Assembly (NCBI RefSeq): GCF_048569485.1
Contig: NC_134356.1
Coordinates: forward strand, 94,183,604 to 94,247,603
Direction of reading: 5' to 3'
DNA length: 64,000 bases
Source of the DNA: Anomaloglossus baeobatrachus
Lineage: Eukaryota; Chordata; Amphibia; Anura; Aromobatidae
Shown: positions 45,871-56,623 of the stretch, in pieces
How positions within the stretch are numbered: position 1 is the stretch's first letter
How the letters are laid out: each line of letters starts with the position of its first letter
Notes under the pieces: generated by a model
What the model was told of the DNA's origin: nothing
What the model saw: only the letters and a program-made list of their open reading frames with translations
The model's database searches: none
Made by a program: the position numbers and the translations under genes

Positions 45871-47336
45871 CCCTTTCACCCCCGGGTGATTTTCCGTTTG
45901 TCCGTTTGTCTATTTCGCTCCCCTTTTTCTGAGAGCCGTAACTTTTTTATTTTTTTGTCAATCTTGCCATATAAGGGCTTATTTTTTGAAGGATGAGTTA
46001 TACTTTTGAATGAAACTATTAGATTTACCAAATAGTGCACTGGAAAACGGCAAAAACATTCCAAGTGTGAAAAATTGCAAAAAAAGTGAGACTGCCTGAT
46101 TTTTTTTGGTATATTTTATTCACCGTGTTCACTATATGGTAAAACTGATGTGTCGGTGTGGAAGCTCAGGTTGGTATGAGTTCGTAGACACCAAACATGT
46201 ATAGGTTTACTTTTATCTAAGGGGTTAAAAAAAATTCACAAGTTTGTCCAAAAAACCCGCACTTTTTGCGCAATTTCCACAATCCGTAGCGTTCTCATAT
46301 TTTGGGATCTATAGCTCGTGATGTGCTACCTTGACAACAATCGTATCCACATGATAATGTCACGTGACTTCCAATGGCGCCAGGTAAGTGAATGCGTACC
46401 GCAGCGCTCTGTTTCATCTCACTGTCTCACCTGTGGTGAGGTCACTGAGTTTAAAGAGGTCACCTGCGGTCAGTTTACCTGCAATCAAAGCTTGGGCACC
46501 ACGGGAACATCCAGCTGTGATCGCAAAGAAACTGAGTTACATGCCTTCAGTATGTATGTAGCAGAGCCAGAATCGTCATGGTACCTCGTGTTGAATATGT
46601 CGGAACTGGGTGTTTGAAGTTCATAAAGGGGTGTAAGAGGGTGTTTTTTTTCTGTATTTTATTTAAAATAAAGGATTTTTTCTTTTCACTTACTGATTAG
46701 TAATGAGGGATGTCTCATAGAGGCCTCCCATTACTAATCTAGGGCTTAGTGGCAGCTGTGAGATGACATTAACCCTTCATCACTAATTGCCACCACACTA
46801 TGGTGATTGGATTGAGCTAGGTAAAGTTCTAGGATTGTCGCATCTAATGGACAATTCTGGGTGGCTGCAGGCTGCTATTTTTAGGCTGGTGAGGGCCCAA
46901 TAACCATGGGCCTCCCCAGCCTCAGAATACCAGCCCTCAGCTGTCGGCTTTATCATGGCTGGGTATCAAAATTGGGGGACCGCACATTGTCTTTTGAAAT
47001 TATATATTTAAATAATTTCATAAAACACTGCATGGGCTTCCTCTTATTTTGATACATCGCCAAGATAAGCACAAGGCTGGGGGCTGCAGCCTGTAGCCGT
47101 ATGCATTATCTGTGCTGGGTATCATAATATAGGGGGACCCTATGCCAATTTTGTTTATTTATTTATTTTTACACCATGATAGGGACACACACAGTGCCTG
47201 TGATTCCAAAAAGTCAGACACGCTGTCACACAGGGTGGGGGCGCTGTCTGACTGCAACCAATCACAGACACTGGGACTGCCGGTAGGCGGGGGAAGCAGC
47301 GCATATGCATGAGATTAATGGGCGTCCCTAGAAGGG
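45871..47336. mobile_element. TTAA-flanked non-autonomous element
   Basis: It is flanked by TTAA (45867-45870 and 47337-47340). The ends are CCCTTTCACCCCCGGG and, inverted, CCCTTCTAGGGACGCCC. The AT-rich left part has TATAAGGGCTTATTTTTTG and GTGCACTGGAAAACGGC. The right part holds the recurring module (46.66-47.18 kb). No transposase. Confidence 0.7.
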
Positions 47337-47629
47337 TTAAAGCCGCATGGAGACTGGTAGGTATTATGTGCCTGGTTTAATCCCTCTATCCCACAGGTGG
47401 GGAACCTTTTTACTGCCAGGAGCCATTTGGAAATTTCTACCAAACCTTCAGGGGTTGCATAAAATTATTAATTTGAAAATCACCCTACTATATGTGGTCA
47501 AACAATTAATTAACTCACCCCTACTGTGGTCGCTGTAGCTGCTTCTCTTTGGTGCGGCTGTGATATTAGGTAATATTGATCATGTTGTTTCTCACAACTG
47601 CTTTTCCAGGTTTGTCTCGGTCTGGAAAG

Positions 47630-47768
47630 GCTGGGGGCATAGACATTACAGGAGATGCCAGGGCACATAAATTACAGGAGACGTTGGGGATACAAACATC
47701 ACAGGAAGGCTGGAGCCATATACATCACAGGAGAGGCTGGGGCATATACACTACAGGAGAGGCATACA
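47630..47768. repeat. 26-bp minisatellite, left part
   Basis: Units of the type GGCATATACATCACAGGAG plus AGGCTGG. The array is cut by the Tc1 and resumes at 50925. Confidence 0.85.
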
Positions 47769-48006
47769 CAGTGGGGAAAAAAAGTATTTAGTCAGCCACC
47801 AATTGTGCAAGTTCTCCCACTTAAAAAGATGAGAGAGACCTGTAATTGACATCATAGGTAGACCACAACTATGAGAGACAAAATGAGAAAACAAATCCAG
47901 AAAATCCCCTTGTCAGATTTGGCAAGATTTTTTTGTGCAAATTATGGTGGAAAATAAGCAATATGCAAGATTTCTGGCTCTCACAGACCTGTAACGTCTT
48001 CTTTAA

Positions 48007-49146
48007 CACTAGAAGTCCCAGAAATTTCGAGCTCCCTCCTGAAGTCCCGAAAGAGGGTCAAATGACCCTTAGTTCAAACTGAATAGAACTAAGGGGTGCT
48101 TCACACACAGCGAGCTCGCTGCCGAGATCGCTGCTGAGTCACGCTTTTTGTGACGCAGCAGTGACCTCATTAGCGATCTCGCTGTGTGTGACAATGAGCA
48201 GCGATCTGGCCCCTGCTGCGAGATCGCTGCTCGTTACACACAGCCCTGGTTCGTTTTCTTCAAAGCCGCTCTCCTGCTGTGACACACAGATCGCTGTGTG
48301 TGACAGCGAGAGAGCGACAAATGAAGCGAGCAGGGAGCAGGAGCCGGCATCTGACAGCTGAGGTAAGCTGTATCCAAGATAAACATCGGGTAACCAAGGT
48401 GGTTACCCGATATTTACCTTAGTTACGAGCCTCTGCAGCTCTCACGCTGCCTGTGCTGCCGGCTCCGGCTCTCTGCACATGTAGCTGCTGTACACATCGG
48501 GTTAATTAACCCGATGTGTACAGCAGCTAGGAGAGCAAGGAGCCAGCGCTAAGCAGTGTGCGCGGCTCCCTGCTCTCTGAACATGTAGCTGCATTACACA
48601 TCGGGTTAATTAACCCGATGTGTACTGTAGCTATGGTAGGAGAGCAAGGAGCCAGCGCTCAGTGTGCGCGGCTCCCTGCTCCCTGCACACACAGCTGTGC
48701 GCTGGTAACTAATGTAAACATCGGGTAACCATACCCGATGTTTACCTTAGTTACCAGTCTCCGCAGCTTCCAGACGGCAGCTCCGTGCAAGCGCAGCGTC
48801 GCTTGCACGTCGCTGCTGGCTGGGGGCTGTTCACTGGTCGCTGGTGAGATCTGCCTGTTTGACAGCTCACCAGCGACCATGTAGCGATGCAGCAGCGATC
48901 CTGACCAGGTCAGATCGCTGGTCGGATCGCTGCTGCATCGCTAAGTGTGAAGGTACCCTTACTAGAAACTAAATGGCTAAACTCAATGGAAAACAACAAT
49001 CTCCTGTGGTGCGACAGTAATGGCCTTAATTACAGAACAAAAGACGGTGATTATAGGATGTTAGCTAAAATCCTTCAGGTCATTCGACCCGTCTCTTGGT
49101 TCCAAAGATAGAAATGTTAAATGACCCCTCTCTGGGACTTCTAGTG
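48007..49146. mobile_element. piggyBac-like MITE with TTAA duplications
   Basis: Ends CACTAGAAGTCCCAGAAATT and, inverted, CACTAGAAGTCCCAGAGAGG are flanked by TTAA (48003-48006 and 49147-49150). Subterminal GGTCAAATGACCC words occur on both sides. The interior is interrupted by the MITE at 48091-48960. Confidence 0.9.
48091..48960. mobile_element. MITE with internal palindromes, 3-bp duplication
   Basis: Ends AAGGGGTGCTTCACACACAG and, inverted, AAGGGTACCTTCACACTTAG are flanked by ACT (48088-48090 and 48961-48963). The arms are rich in GCAGCGATC words. The interior has several palindromes, including two perfect ones around CGGGTTAATTAACCCG (about 48496-48523 and 48596-48623) and pairs of CATCGGGTAAC / GTTACCCGAT. 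Superfamily uncertain; a 3-bp duplication would suit Harbinger. Confidence 0.8.
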
Positions 49147-49269
49147 TTAAGAGGCTCATCTGTTTCCACTCATTACCTGTAGTAAATAGTAATGGCACCT
49201 GTTTGAACTTGTTATCAGTATAAAAGATACCTGTCCACAACCTCAAACAGTCACATTCCAAACTCCACT

Positions 49270-50710
49270 ATGGTGAAGACCAAAGAGGTGTTGATGGACA
49301 CAAGATACAAAATTGTAGCCCTGAACCAGGCTAGGACGACTGACTCTGCAATAGGCAAGCAGCTTGGTGTGATGAAATCAACTGTGGGAGCAATAATAAG
49401 AAAATGGAAGACATACAAGACCACTGATAATCTCCATCGATCTGGGGCTCCATGCAAGTTCTCACCCCGCGGGGTCAAAATGATCAGAAGGTTACCATCA
49501 GCAACATACTACGCCGCCAGGGACTCAGATCCTACAGTGAAGGACATGTTCCCCTGCTTAAAAATGAAGATATTTCAGCTCACCTGCCGACTCCACTGCT
49601 GTGATCTCTTGGGTGCACGGATCCGCTGGAAGGTCCAGGCCAGCCAAGGTAATGAGGGAATAGAGCGAAAGAAGGGTGGATCCAGCACAAATCCTCGTGG
49701 TTAAAAGTAAAAAAACATCCTTTATTTCAAAAGTTTAAAAGATCTTCAGAGAACGGGAGTAGGAAAAATATTTACAATGGACGCATAGGTGAAACTTTAC
49801 GCGTTTCGGACTTGGGGGGTAAAAACAACGAAGTCCTTAATCATAAGTGACTTATGATTAAGGACTTCGTTGTTTTTACCCCCCAAGTCCGAAACGCGTA
49901 AAGTTTCACCTATGCGTCCATTGTAAATATTTTTCCTACTCCCGGTCTCTGAAGATCTTTTAAACTTTTGAAATAAAGGATGTTTTTTTACTTTTAACCA
50001 CGAGGATTTGTGCTGGATCCACCCTTCTTTCGCTCTATTCCCTCATTCCCCTGCTTAAGCCAGTACATGTCCGGGCCCGTCTGAAGTTTGCTAGAGAGCA
50101 TTTGGATTATCCAGAAGAGTATTGGGAGAATGTGATATGATCTGATGAAACCAAAGTAGAACTGTTTGGTAGAAACACAACTTGTTGTGTTTGGAGGACA
50201 CCGAATGCTGAGTTGCAGCCAAAGAACACCATACCTACTGTGAAGCATGAGGGTGGCAACATCATGCTTTGGGGCTGTTTCTCTGCAAAAAGGCCAGGAT
50301 GACTAATCCGTGTACATGAAAGAATGAATGGGGCCATGTATTGGGAGATTTTGAGTGCAAACCTCCTTCCATCAGCAAGGCCATTGAAGATGAAACGTGG
50401 CTGGGTCTTTTAGCATGATATTAATCCCAAGCACATTGCCAGGGCAATGATGGAGTGGCTTCGTAAGAAGCATATGAAGGTCCTGGAGTGGCCTAGTCAG
50501 TCTCCAGATCTCAACCCCATGGAAAACCTTTGGAGGGAGTTGAAAGTCCGTGTTGCCCAGTGACAAGCCCAAAACATCACTGCTCTAGAGGATATTTGCA
50601 TGGATGAATGGGCCAACATACCACCAACAGTGTATGCCAACCTTGTGAAGACTTACAAAAAACGTTTGACCTCTGTCATGGCCAACAAAGGATATATAAC
50701 AAAATATTGA
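49270..50710 (+). pseudogene. Tc1 transposase, split by a palindromic insertion
   Basis: The N-terminal part (49270-49561) reads [39 protein letters not shown] and the [10 protein letters not shown] linker. It then loses about twenty codons of the second HTH and shifts frame. The C-terminal part (50059-50710) has [30 protein letters not shown] (first Asp), [34 protein letters not shown] (second Asp region), [15 protein letters not shown] (Glu) and the terminal [18 protein letters not shown]. In-frame stops occur after YWENVI, after KRPG, after RGWVF and after RVAQ. Clearly inactive. Confidence 0.9.
49549..50058. repeat. Palindromic insertion with 13-bp target duplications
   Basis: TTCCCCTGCTTAA occurs at 49549-49561 and 50046-50058. 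The 484-bp insert has an 89-bp lead (beginning AAATGAAGATATTTCAGCTC) and then a near-perfect palindrome: arms 49651-49848 and 49850-50047 around a single G at 49849. Only a few mismatches are visible. The arms contain CCGAAACGCGTAAAG, AAATAAAGGATG and GGATCCACCC. The lead resembles the putative Penelope-like start near 14.1 kb, so an aberrant Penelope-like or other target-primed insertion is likely. Confidence 0.9.
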
Positions 50711-50924
50711 GATGAACTTTTTTATTGACCAAATACTTATTTTCCACCATAATTTGCAAAAAAATCTTGCCAAATCAGACAAGGTGATTTTCTGGATTTG
50801 TTTTCTCATTTTGTCTCTCATAGTTGTGGTCTACCTATGATGTCAATTACAGACCTCTCTCATCTTTTTAAGGGGGAGAACCTGCACAATTAGTGGCTGA
50901 CTAAATACTTTTTTCCCCACTGTA

Positions 50925-51529
50925 CATCACAGGAGAGGCTTGGGAATATACATCATAGGAGAGACTGAGATATATACAGCACAGGAGAGGCTGGGGCATA
51001 TACATCATAGGAGAGGCTGGGATATATACAGCACAGGAGAGGCTGGGGCATATACATCACAGTCGAGGCTGCGGCATATACATCACTGGAGTGGCTGGGG
51101 GCATATACATTACAGAAGAGGCTGGGGGCATATACATAGATTCAGGGCTGGGGGCATATACATCACAGGAGAGGCTGGGGCATATACATCACAGGAAATG
51201 CTGGGGGCATATACATTGTAGACATCACTGGGGGCATGGATAGCACTGTGAAATCACAGACGGCACTGGCGGCGGCACAGACGGCACTGGCGGCGGCACG
51301 GACAGCACTGGCGGAGGCACAGACAGCACTGGTGGTGGCATGGACAACACTGGCTGAGGCACGGAGAGCACTAGCAGCGGCACTAGGTGGAAGCAAGGAC
51401 AGCACTAGGTGGCAACATGGACAGCACTAGGCGGAATGAACAGCACTAGGGGGCACGGCCAGGACTGGGGAAGCATAGAAATCATCAGGGGCATGGTCAG
51501 CACTGGGCGGCACAAACAACAGTGGTGGG
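50925..51529. repeat. Minisatellite, middle part
   Basis: 26-27 bp units (GGCTGGGGGCATATACATC...) run to about 51235. They pass into 18-24 bp GC-rich units of the type CAGACGGCACTGGCGGCGG to about 51400, then looser ACAGCACTAGG units. The same motif evolves along the array. Confidence 0.85.
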
Positions 51530-52512
51530 TGTGGAGACACGGGGGTCAGTGGGTGCTCTCGTCCGCTGGCCCGCCCCCGTTAGAAAGACAGCATGGCCCA
51601 GGGCTCATCCCAACTGAACGCCCAACCTCCTTAACCATGGGCGGAACACTACTCAGACAACACAGGGTGAGGGAATCACAATATTGAGACTTTATTGGAT
51701 CCCTAAACAATTAACGGCACATAGCACATAACCAGCAAAACTACAGAATGTAACCAGCAACAGTTTCTCACCCTTTCACTGGCTCACCAGGGATTAGAAT
51801 GTCCGTGCCTCAGAGCTTCCAGGGCTACTTACTCCAAACCAACAGCACCCCACTTTTCGGCGGGCACCCACCGAGAATGAAATAACACCAAATTTAGGAA
51901 GCTGGCTGAGGACCGCGAAGCCTTTAGTCATGTGACTGGATTGTCCCAAGCTGGATTCCTTCCTTAGGTAGTCTTTGATATCTCCGAATCCTTGCATTTG
52001 ATGCTGAAATCCATATAGTATTATAATCCAGGTTCAACTATGGCTTGCCAATCGGATCCGCAGATCCTAGATTGGTATCATGTAGCAAGAGTCTCTCAGG
52101 GCAATTGACAGTCCTCTTTCTCATACCCCTGAGCTCTCCGTACACACCATTGGGGTCTTCACTATTGGTGGATAAGACTGGGCTCTTATTGGCTAGATTT
52201 CAAGCCATATGCAAAACATCCCCAGCAGTAATGGTCTCTGACAGAGATGAGGGAGAAACAGCCAAGCCACATCGCATCCAAATACACATAGCAATACAAT
52301 GGAGGTTCGCACAATTAATTTGTCTGGATATCTGATCCTCTCTGGCCAAGGTAATTACAGGAGTCAACAAGAACTTTAACAATAGAATCCTGAGTCCTAA
52401 GTCAGAAACAATGAGGGCTTATCCCCAGTCCATAAACAAAATATCTTCATGTCTGGCTGAATGTTAAGAAACTTAACTCGTGCTAGGCACTCACAGAGTC
52501 CATGTTGTCACA
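51530..52512 (-). mobile_element. Solo LTR (fossil), 983 bp
   Basis: The plus strand starts TGTGGAGACACGGGGG and ends CCATGTTGTCACA, flanked by GTGGG (51525-51529 and 52513-52517). On the minus strand a polyadenylation signal, CCAATAAAGTCTC, lies near 51690, giving the orientation. It interrupts the minisatellite. No coding region. Confidence 0.88.
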
Positions 52513-52850
52513 GTGGGTACACAGCACTAGGGTGTACAGAGCACTGGGGAGCATGGACAGCACAAGGGGGAACGGACAGGACTGGGGGACACAGATAGCA
52601 CTGACTGTGCCATGGACAGCACTGGCAGCAGCATGGACAGCATTAGGTGGTGTCAATAGCACTTGGGGAGCAGACAGCACTAGGGGGGGTCACAGACAGC
52701 AGTGTGGGTTACACATCACTGAGGGGGTACACAGAACTTGGGGGAACACAGCACTGGGTGGTGGTACACAGTACTAGGGGGTACACAGTACTGGGTTGCA
52801 GACTTACAGTACTGGAGGGAGGAGTCACACAGCACAGGTCCAAGAGCCAT
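52513..52850. repeat. Minisatellite, right part
   Basis: Loose units ACACAGCACTAGGGGG / ACAGCACTGGGG continue the array interrupted by the solo LTR. Confidence 0.8.
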
Positions 52851-53219
52851 GTACAGTAGGGAGGCCGATAAAACTGCTGCTCCTCTTTTTCTGTGACAAG
52901 AGTGCAGCACATCTTGTGCTGCTTACTCTGCCCACAAGGTGAGCATGCTAGTACAGACCAGCATGAGGATGTTGCAGTATGCGCAGACAGGGTGCTTGCA
53001 CATCCTCGCATCACGCATTGGGATTTAATGTGCCGGCAGCCGGCAAAAGCCCGTCTGCTGCCTGAGCACTGTGGTCCCCGGGAATGTGCCCGGGGTCCGC
53101 AGAAAAAGTCATCGAGAGCCGCAAACGGCCCACGGGTCGAAGGTTCTCACCCCTTCTATTTCCCTTCTACCACCATTTTATAGCATCTGATTAAGGTCCC
53201 CATATACGTATATGGGAAT

Positions 53220-53310
53220 CGGCGTGTGGCCAGATATCCAGGATTAATTCCGGGTCCGAACCAGGGTTTTTTTTTTTAAATCCACTCGGACCCACTGGGT
53301 TCACCCATCA
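53220..53310. other. Possible hAT-like terminal fragment
   Basis: GGGTCCGAACCAGGG and CACTCGGACCCACTGGG words resemble the fragment at 4978-5090. Too short to classify. Confidence 0.3.
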
Positions 53311-53459
53311 GTAGCTGTAAACTCCTTGATTATGTTGCACAGCAAAGGAACATGAAGATCTGTGGAGATGGACTTGTAACCTTGAGATTGTTTATATTGT
53401 TCAACAATTCTGGTTCTCAATTCCGCAGACAGTTATCTTCTCCTATTTCTGTTCGACAT
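53311..53459 (-). pseudogene. Tc1 transposase N-terminal fragment
   Basis: From ATG at 53459 the minus strand reads MSNRNRRR, a stop, then LSAELRTRIVEQYKQSQGYK and SISTDLHVP, the first helix-turn-helix of a Tc1 transposase. It stops where the element is truncated. The same family is represented by the longer piece at 62.5-63.17 kb (IVRKHEQSQGNKSISKDLKVP). Confidence 0.8.
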
Positions 53460-53839
53460 GATTAATGTGACACACAGTCACAGAATGCAAAGATTGAGTC
53501 GTCCTTTCCCCTTTTTATCTGGTTCCTGGTCTGATTTTTTTATTGCCCACACCTGTTACTTGCCACAGGTGAGTTTGAAGATGCATCAGATGCCTGAAGC
53601 AAAGTCGTTTATCCAAAATTTTGGAAAGGTGCCAACAATTTTGCCCTGCCCATTTTTGGGGTTTTGTGTGAAATTATGTTCAGTATGACATTTTTCTCTG
53701 TTGTTTTTGTGTTGTTCCAGTACACACAAAGGAAATAAAACATGTGTATAACAAAATGTGTATTTGCAATAATTTTCTGGCAGAAATGCTTTATTTTCTG
53801 GAACAATTTCAAGGGTGCCAACACTTTCAGCCATGACTG
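53311..53839 (-). mobile_element. Tc1-like element, 5' part only
   Basis: The minus strand begins CAGTCATGGCTGAAAGTGTT at 53839, with TA outside (53840-53841). It continues through the AAATTGTTCCAGAAAATAAA terminal region and a 5' leader to a short N-terminal coding piece (53459-53311), where it is cut off. The other end is missing. Confidence 0.85.
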
Positions 53840-54085
53840 TATATGACCCAACTCGATCCTTGACCACATCTTACTAATCAGCTATAGATCTGGAGATCTG
53901 GTCTGTGACTAATCAAAGATTTGTAGCTAGAATGATTCACATGCTCCAGAAATTAATGACTGAATATTATTGATCATTGTATTTTAAAGAAAACTGCAAG
54001 ACAAACCCCTAGAAGGTGTCATTGTCACTCAGCGTAGCAACATATAAGACTTGGTGTGTGCCCCTAATTAAATTATAGATACCGC

Positions 54086-54669
54086 TGTGACAAGGCAATC
54101 GGTTATATTGTGAATGACAGGTATGTCATGGAAGTGGTGTGATCCTGAGCGTTCTTTCTGATACTTGTAGTGCCCCAGACATTTTCTATAGTTTTAAATG
54201 GGCCAGGATTACGGATGGCTAAGAGATGGGTGGGACTATCCATTCACATACCCCTGCCTATGGGTGTGTCTGACACAGGTCTTTTTAATTAGCTTGTTTG
54301 GCACATGGAGTGAGAGTATGTGGAGCAGTGTATGAGGAACAGCTTCTGAGGGAAGAGAGGCTGTTTACCTCAGAGAGGTCTGAAACCTTTGGGAGGCACC
54401 CGTCTGAAGGAGCAGAGGGTTGGCTTCACACATGAGTGAGTGGATGCTGAGAGAACTCCACTCCAATCAAGGGTATCTGAACTGAGCAGGAGTACCGTGA
54501 GTTTAACGGACTTGACATCCATCTGTATTTGTGAATTTGTTTGGAGAAGCGGTTTATGGTGGGTTTTTTTTTAATAAACCGTTTGGATTTTTAAGACTAT
54601 GTTCCTGTGTTACCTTGGAAACGCAGTCAAGTGAGTGTCCCCCATCACGTGAGCAAGCAATCGCTTACA
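54086..54669 (+). repeat. 5' LTR
   Basis: 584 bp, TG...CA, with AATAAACCGTTTGG near 54571 as a likely polyadenylation signal. It shares GAGGAACAGCTTCTGAGGG and CTGAACTGAGCAGGAGTACC with the 3' LTR, and has about 85 bp (around 54245-54330) that the 3' LTR lacks. Confidence 0.9.
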
Positions 54670-55102
54670 ATTGGTGCTAGATAGCGGGCAGCGCTCCAGG
54701 AGCACACATAGGAGGCTCACAGCTGTGGATTGTGGTGGATCAGTCAGGTCCATGAAGTTTGCTGCACACTGCAGAGGTGCTGTTACTGTGGATCAGCCGG
54801 GCACACAAAGTCTTTTTTTTCTCTACTTCTGTCTACAAGCTGCAAGGAGGTGTTGTGGTGGATCGGCGGGTCCACGAAGACTCCGAAACGGTGGCCATGA
54901 GTGAAGCAGCAGTTGCGGCTGTAAGGAGGGAGATGTCGAGGTACCTGATGCAGGTCACATTGCAGCGGGAGCTGCAACAGCAGGAGCTGTGTGAACGGTA
55001 TGATGATGCAGTCTTGGGCCCAGTGCAGACATTTTGTGCCCAGGACACCTGGAACACTAAGGTACTATGTGAACTGGGACATGAGAATCCCCTGGGGAGA
55101 CC

Positions 55103-56623
55103 ATGGAATGTACCCCCTTTAGACTGGGTTGCCCAAACGAGGATGGGGTCCCAGAAAATGGTGGTCACCAAAAATGGGTCAGAGTTCCTAAGTCCAAAGG
55201 GGTAGTGGCCTGCGGTGTGGACTTTGGCTCCAGAGAGGAACCACGGGAATGTTCCATTGAAGTAAATGAAGAACATATGACTGTGCTGTTAGACCCTGCG
55301 AGCTTGGTGACTCTGGTAAGGGCCACGCTCGATGTAGACTCAATTCCTGGAAAATTGGTTAAAGTCAGTGGAAGTTATGGGAATGGTAAAAAATATCCAG
55401 TGGCCACAGTGGTCATGGAAACTGTCAAAGGTTTTGAGCTTTGTGATGTGCCTATAGTCCCGGACTTGTCGCATCCCGTTATAATTGGCCGAGACTGTGG
55501 TGTATTTTGGGACTTGTGGGAGCTAGGGAAAGTGTCCGGGAGCTCATTTAAAAATCGGAGTGGTACTAAGGAAGCCTCACCACAGCTGGAGGCTGAAGGG
55601 GTTCCTTGTTGTATGTTTCTGTGTAAGAAGGAGGATAGAGTGCCTCCTAGAGGCAACAGTCCTAAGTTAGGGGTGACCAAAGAAAATGGGGAACATGCCC
55701 AACTTAGTGGCATGACCTTTAAAGTAACAAATGATAGTGTGACCGTTAAAAACGGGAGAGTTCCAGACAGGAGGGCCGACACCTGGTTAAGTGGGGACAT
55801 GTTAGTCCATGACACCAGGGGGAGTGACGATGACACCGGTAAAGACATTGACTCTAATAAAGTGACAAACAAGTACAGTGAGGTACAGGTGAGTAAGAAG
55901 GGTAAAACCTCCTTCCAACGCCGAAGACGTAATAAGTGCCGAGAGGTAGCGCAAGGTATACCGTCTGAGGGGGCAAAGAAGGCTGAGTTCCTTGTTGAGG
56001 AAGGCTCATTGCTAGTGGCAACCTCTAGTGTAGAGTCAGACAGCGAGGTCCTGAAAAAGAAAAAGGAATCAGAGACTGAACTGACACACTATGACGACAG
56101 AGATCAGCAAGGTGAAATCACAGAAAAGGAGCCAACTCAGGAAGTAGTAGTGGTGTCCAGTATGATTTCCAAGCATGAAGCTGATGGTCTGTCAAGTGAG
56201 AGTGCTATAGGAAATGAACTCCTGGAGAGTGTTGGTGGAGGAAAAATCCACAACGATCATGGTGAGCAGACTGGTGAACTACCTAGTGCTGAAGGGTGTG
56301 ACACCCTGGCAGGAAAAGAAAAGGCTGAAGGTGACACTACAGAGACTCAAGAGGAAGTCGAAGGTAATGCAGTAAAGACCCAAGAGACAGCTGGTGCTGC
56401 AGAAGTGACAAGGGCCTCTGCGGAGGTGCAGTCTGGACCAGAGGTCTCCTCTAGAGCTGAGAGCTTGACTGACCTGGCTGGTAAAACCAAGATGGAAGAC
56501 ATGAAGATTGACTCAGCTAAAAGTAAGAAACCCAAAGGCTCTGAAGCTGGGGCTGAACCTGAGGAGTGTGTAACCTTTGGTAAGGGAAAAAGATGGATGC
56601 CAAAGACCCAAAGATCGGTCTGA
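55103..56623 (+). pseudogene. LTR-element ORF: protease-like domain and long acidic region
   Basis: A 506-codon frame of the fossil element. Residues about 50-132 resemble the retropepsin-like domain of Ty3/gypsy polyproteins (VLLDPASLVTLV, a YPVATVVMETVKG strand and the HPVIIGRDC motif near the end). In that family the protease cuts the polyprotein. Residues about 200-500 are rich in E, D, K, S and T, with KTSFQRRRRNKC as a basic patch, and match nothing I know. The last part (EPEECVTF) may already belong to the FXR1-like segment. Given as a fossil; the element is not functional. Confidence 0.65.

Larger units (their letters stand above)
47769..50922 (+). mobile_element. Tc1-like transposon with three further insertions
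   Basis: Terminal inverted repeats of about 200 bp begin CAGTGGGGAAAAAAAGTATT on both sides. TA follows the right end (50923-50924); CA precedes the left, probably a changed TA. The minisatellite flanks join cleanly when it is removed. Inside are a piggyBac-like MITE (48007-49146) holding another MITE (48091-48960), and a palindromic insertion (49562-50045) that splits the transposase. Confidence 0.92.
47394..53154. mobile_element. SPIN/Charlie-like hAT, non-autonomous, heavily interrupted
   Basis: The left end CACAGGTGGGGAACCTTTTT and the inverted right end AAGGGGTGAGAACCTTCGAC resemble the CAGGGGTGGGGAACC termini of SPIN/Charlie-type hATs. CTCTATCC on the left and CTATTTCC on the right may be a decayed 8-bp duplication. 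The body is minisatellite, interrupted by a Tc1 (47769-50922) and a solo LTR (51530-52512). No transposase of its own. Confidence 0.6.

Noticed and set aside
54671-54904. Small frame after the 5' LTR as a gag gene
   Set aside because: No capsid or nucleocapsid motif is visible; it is treated as leader of the fossil element.
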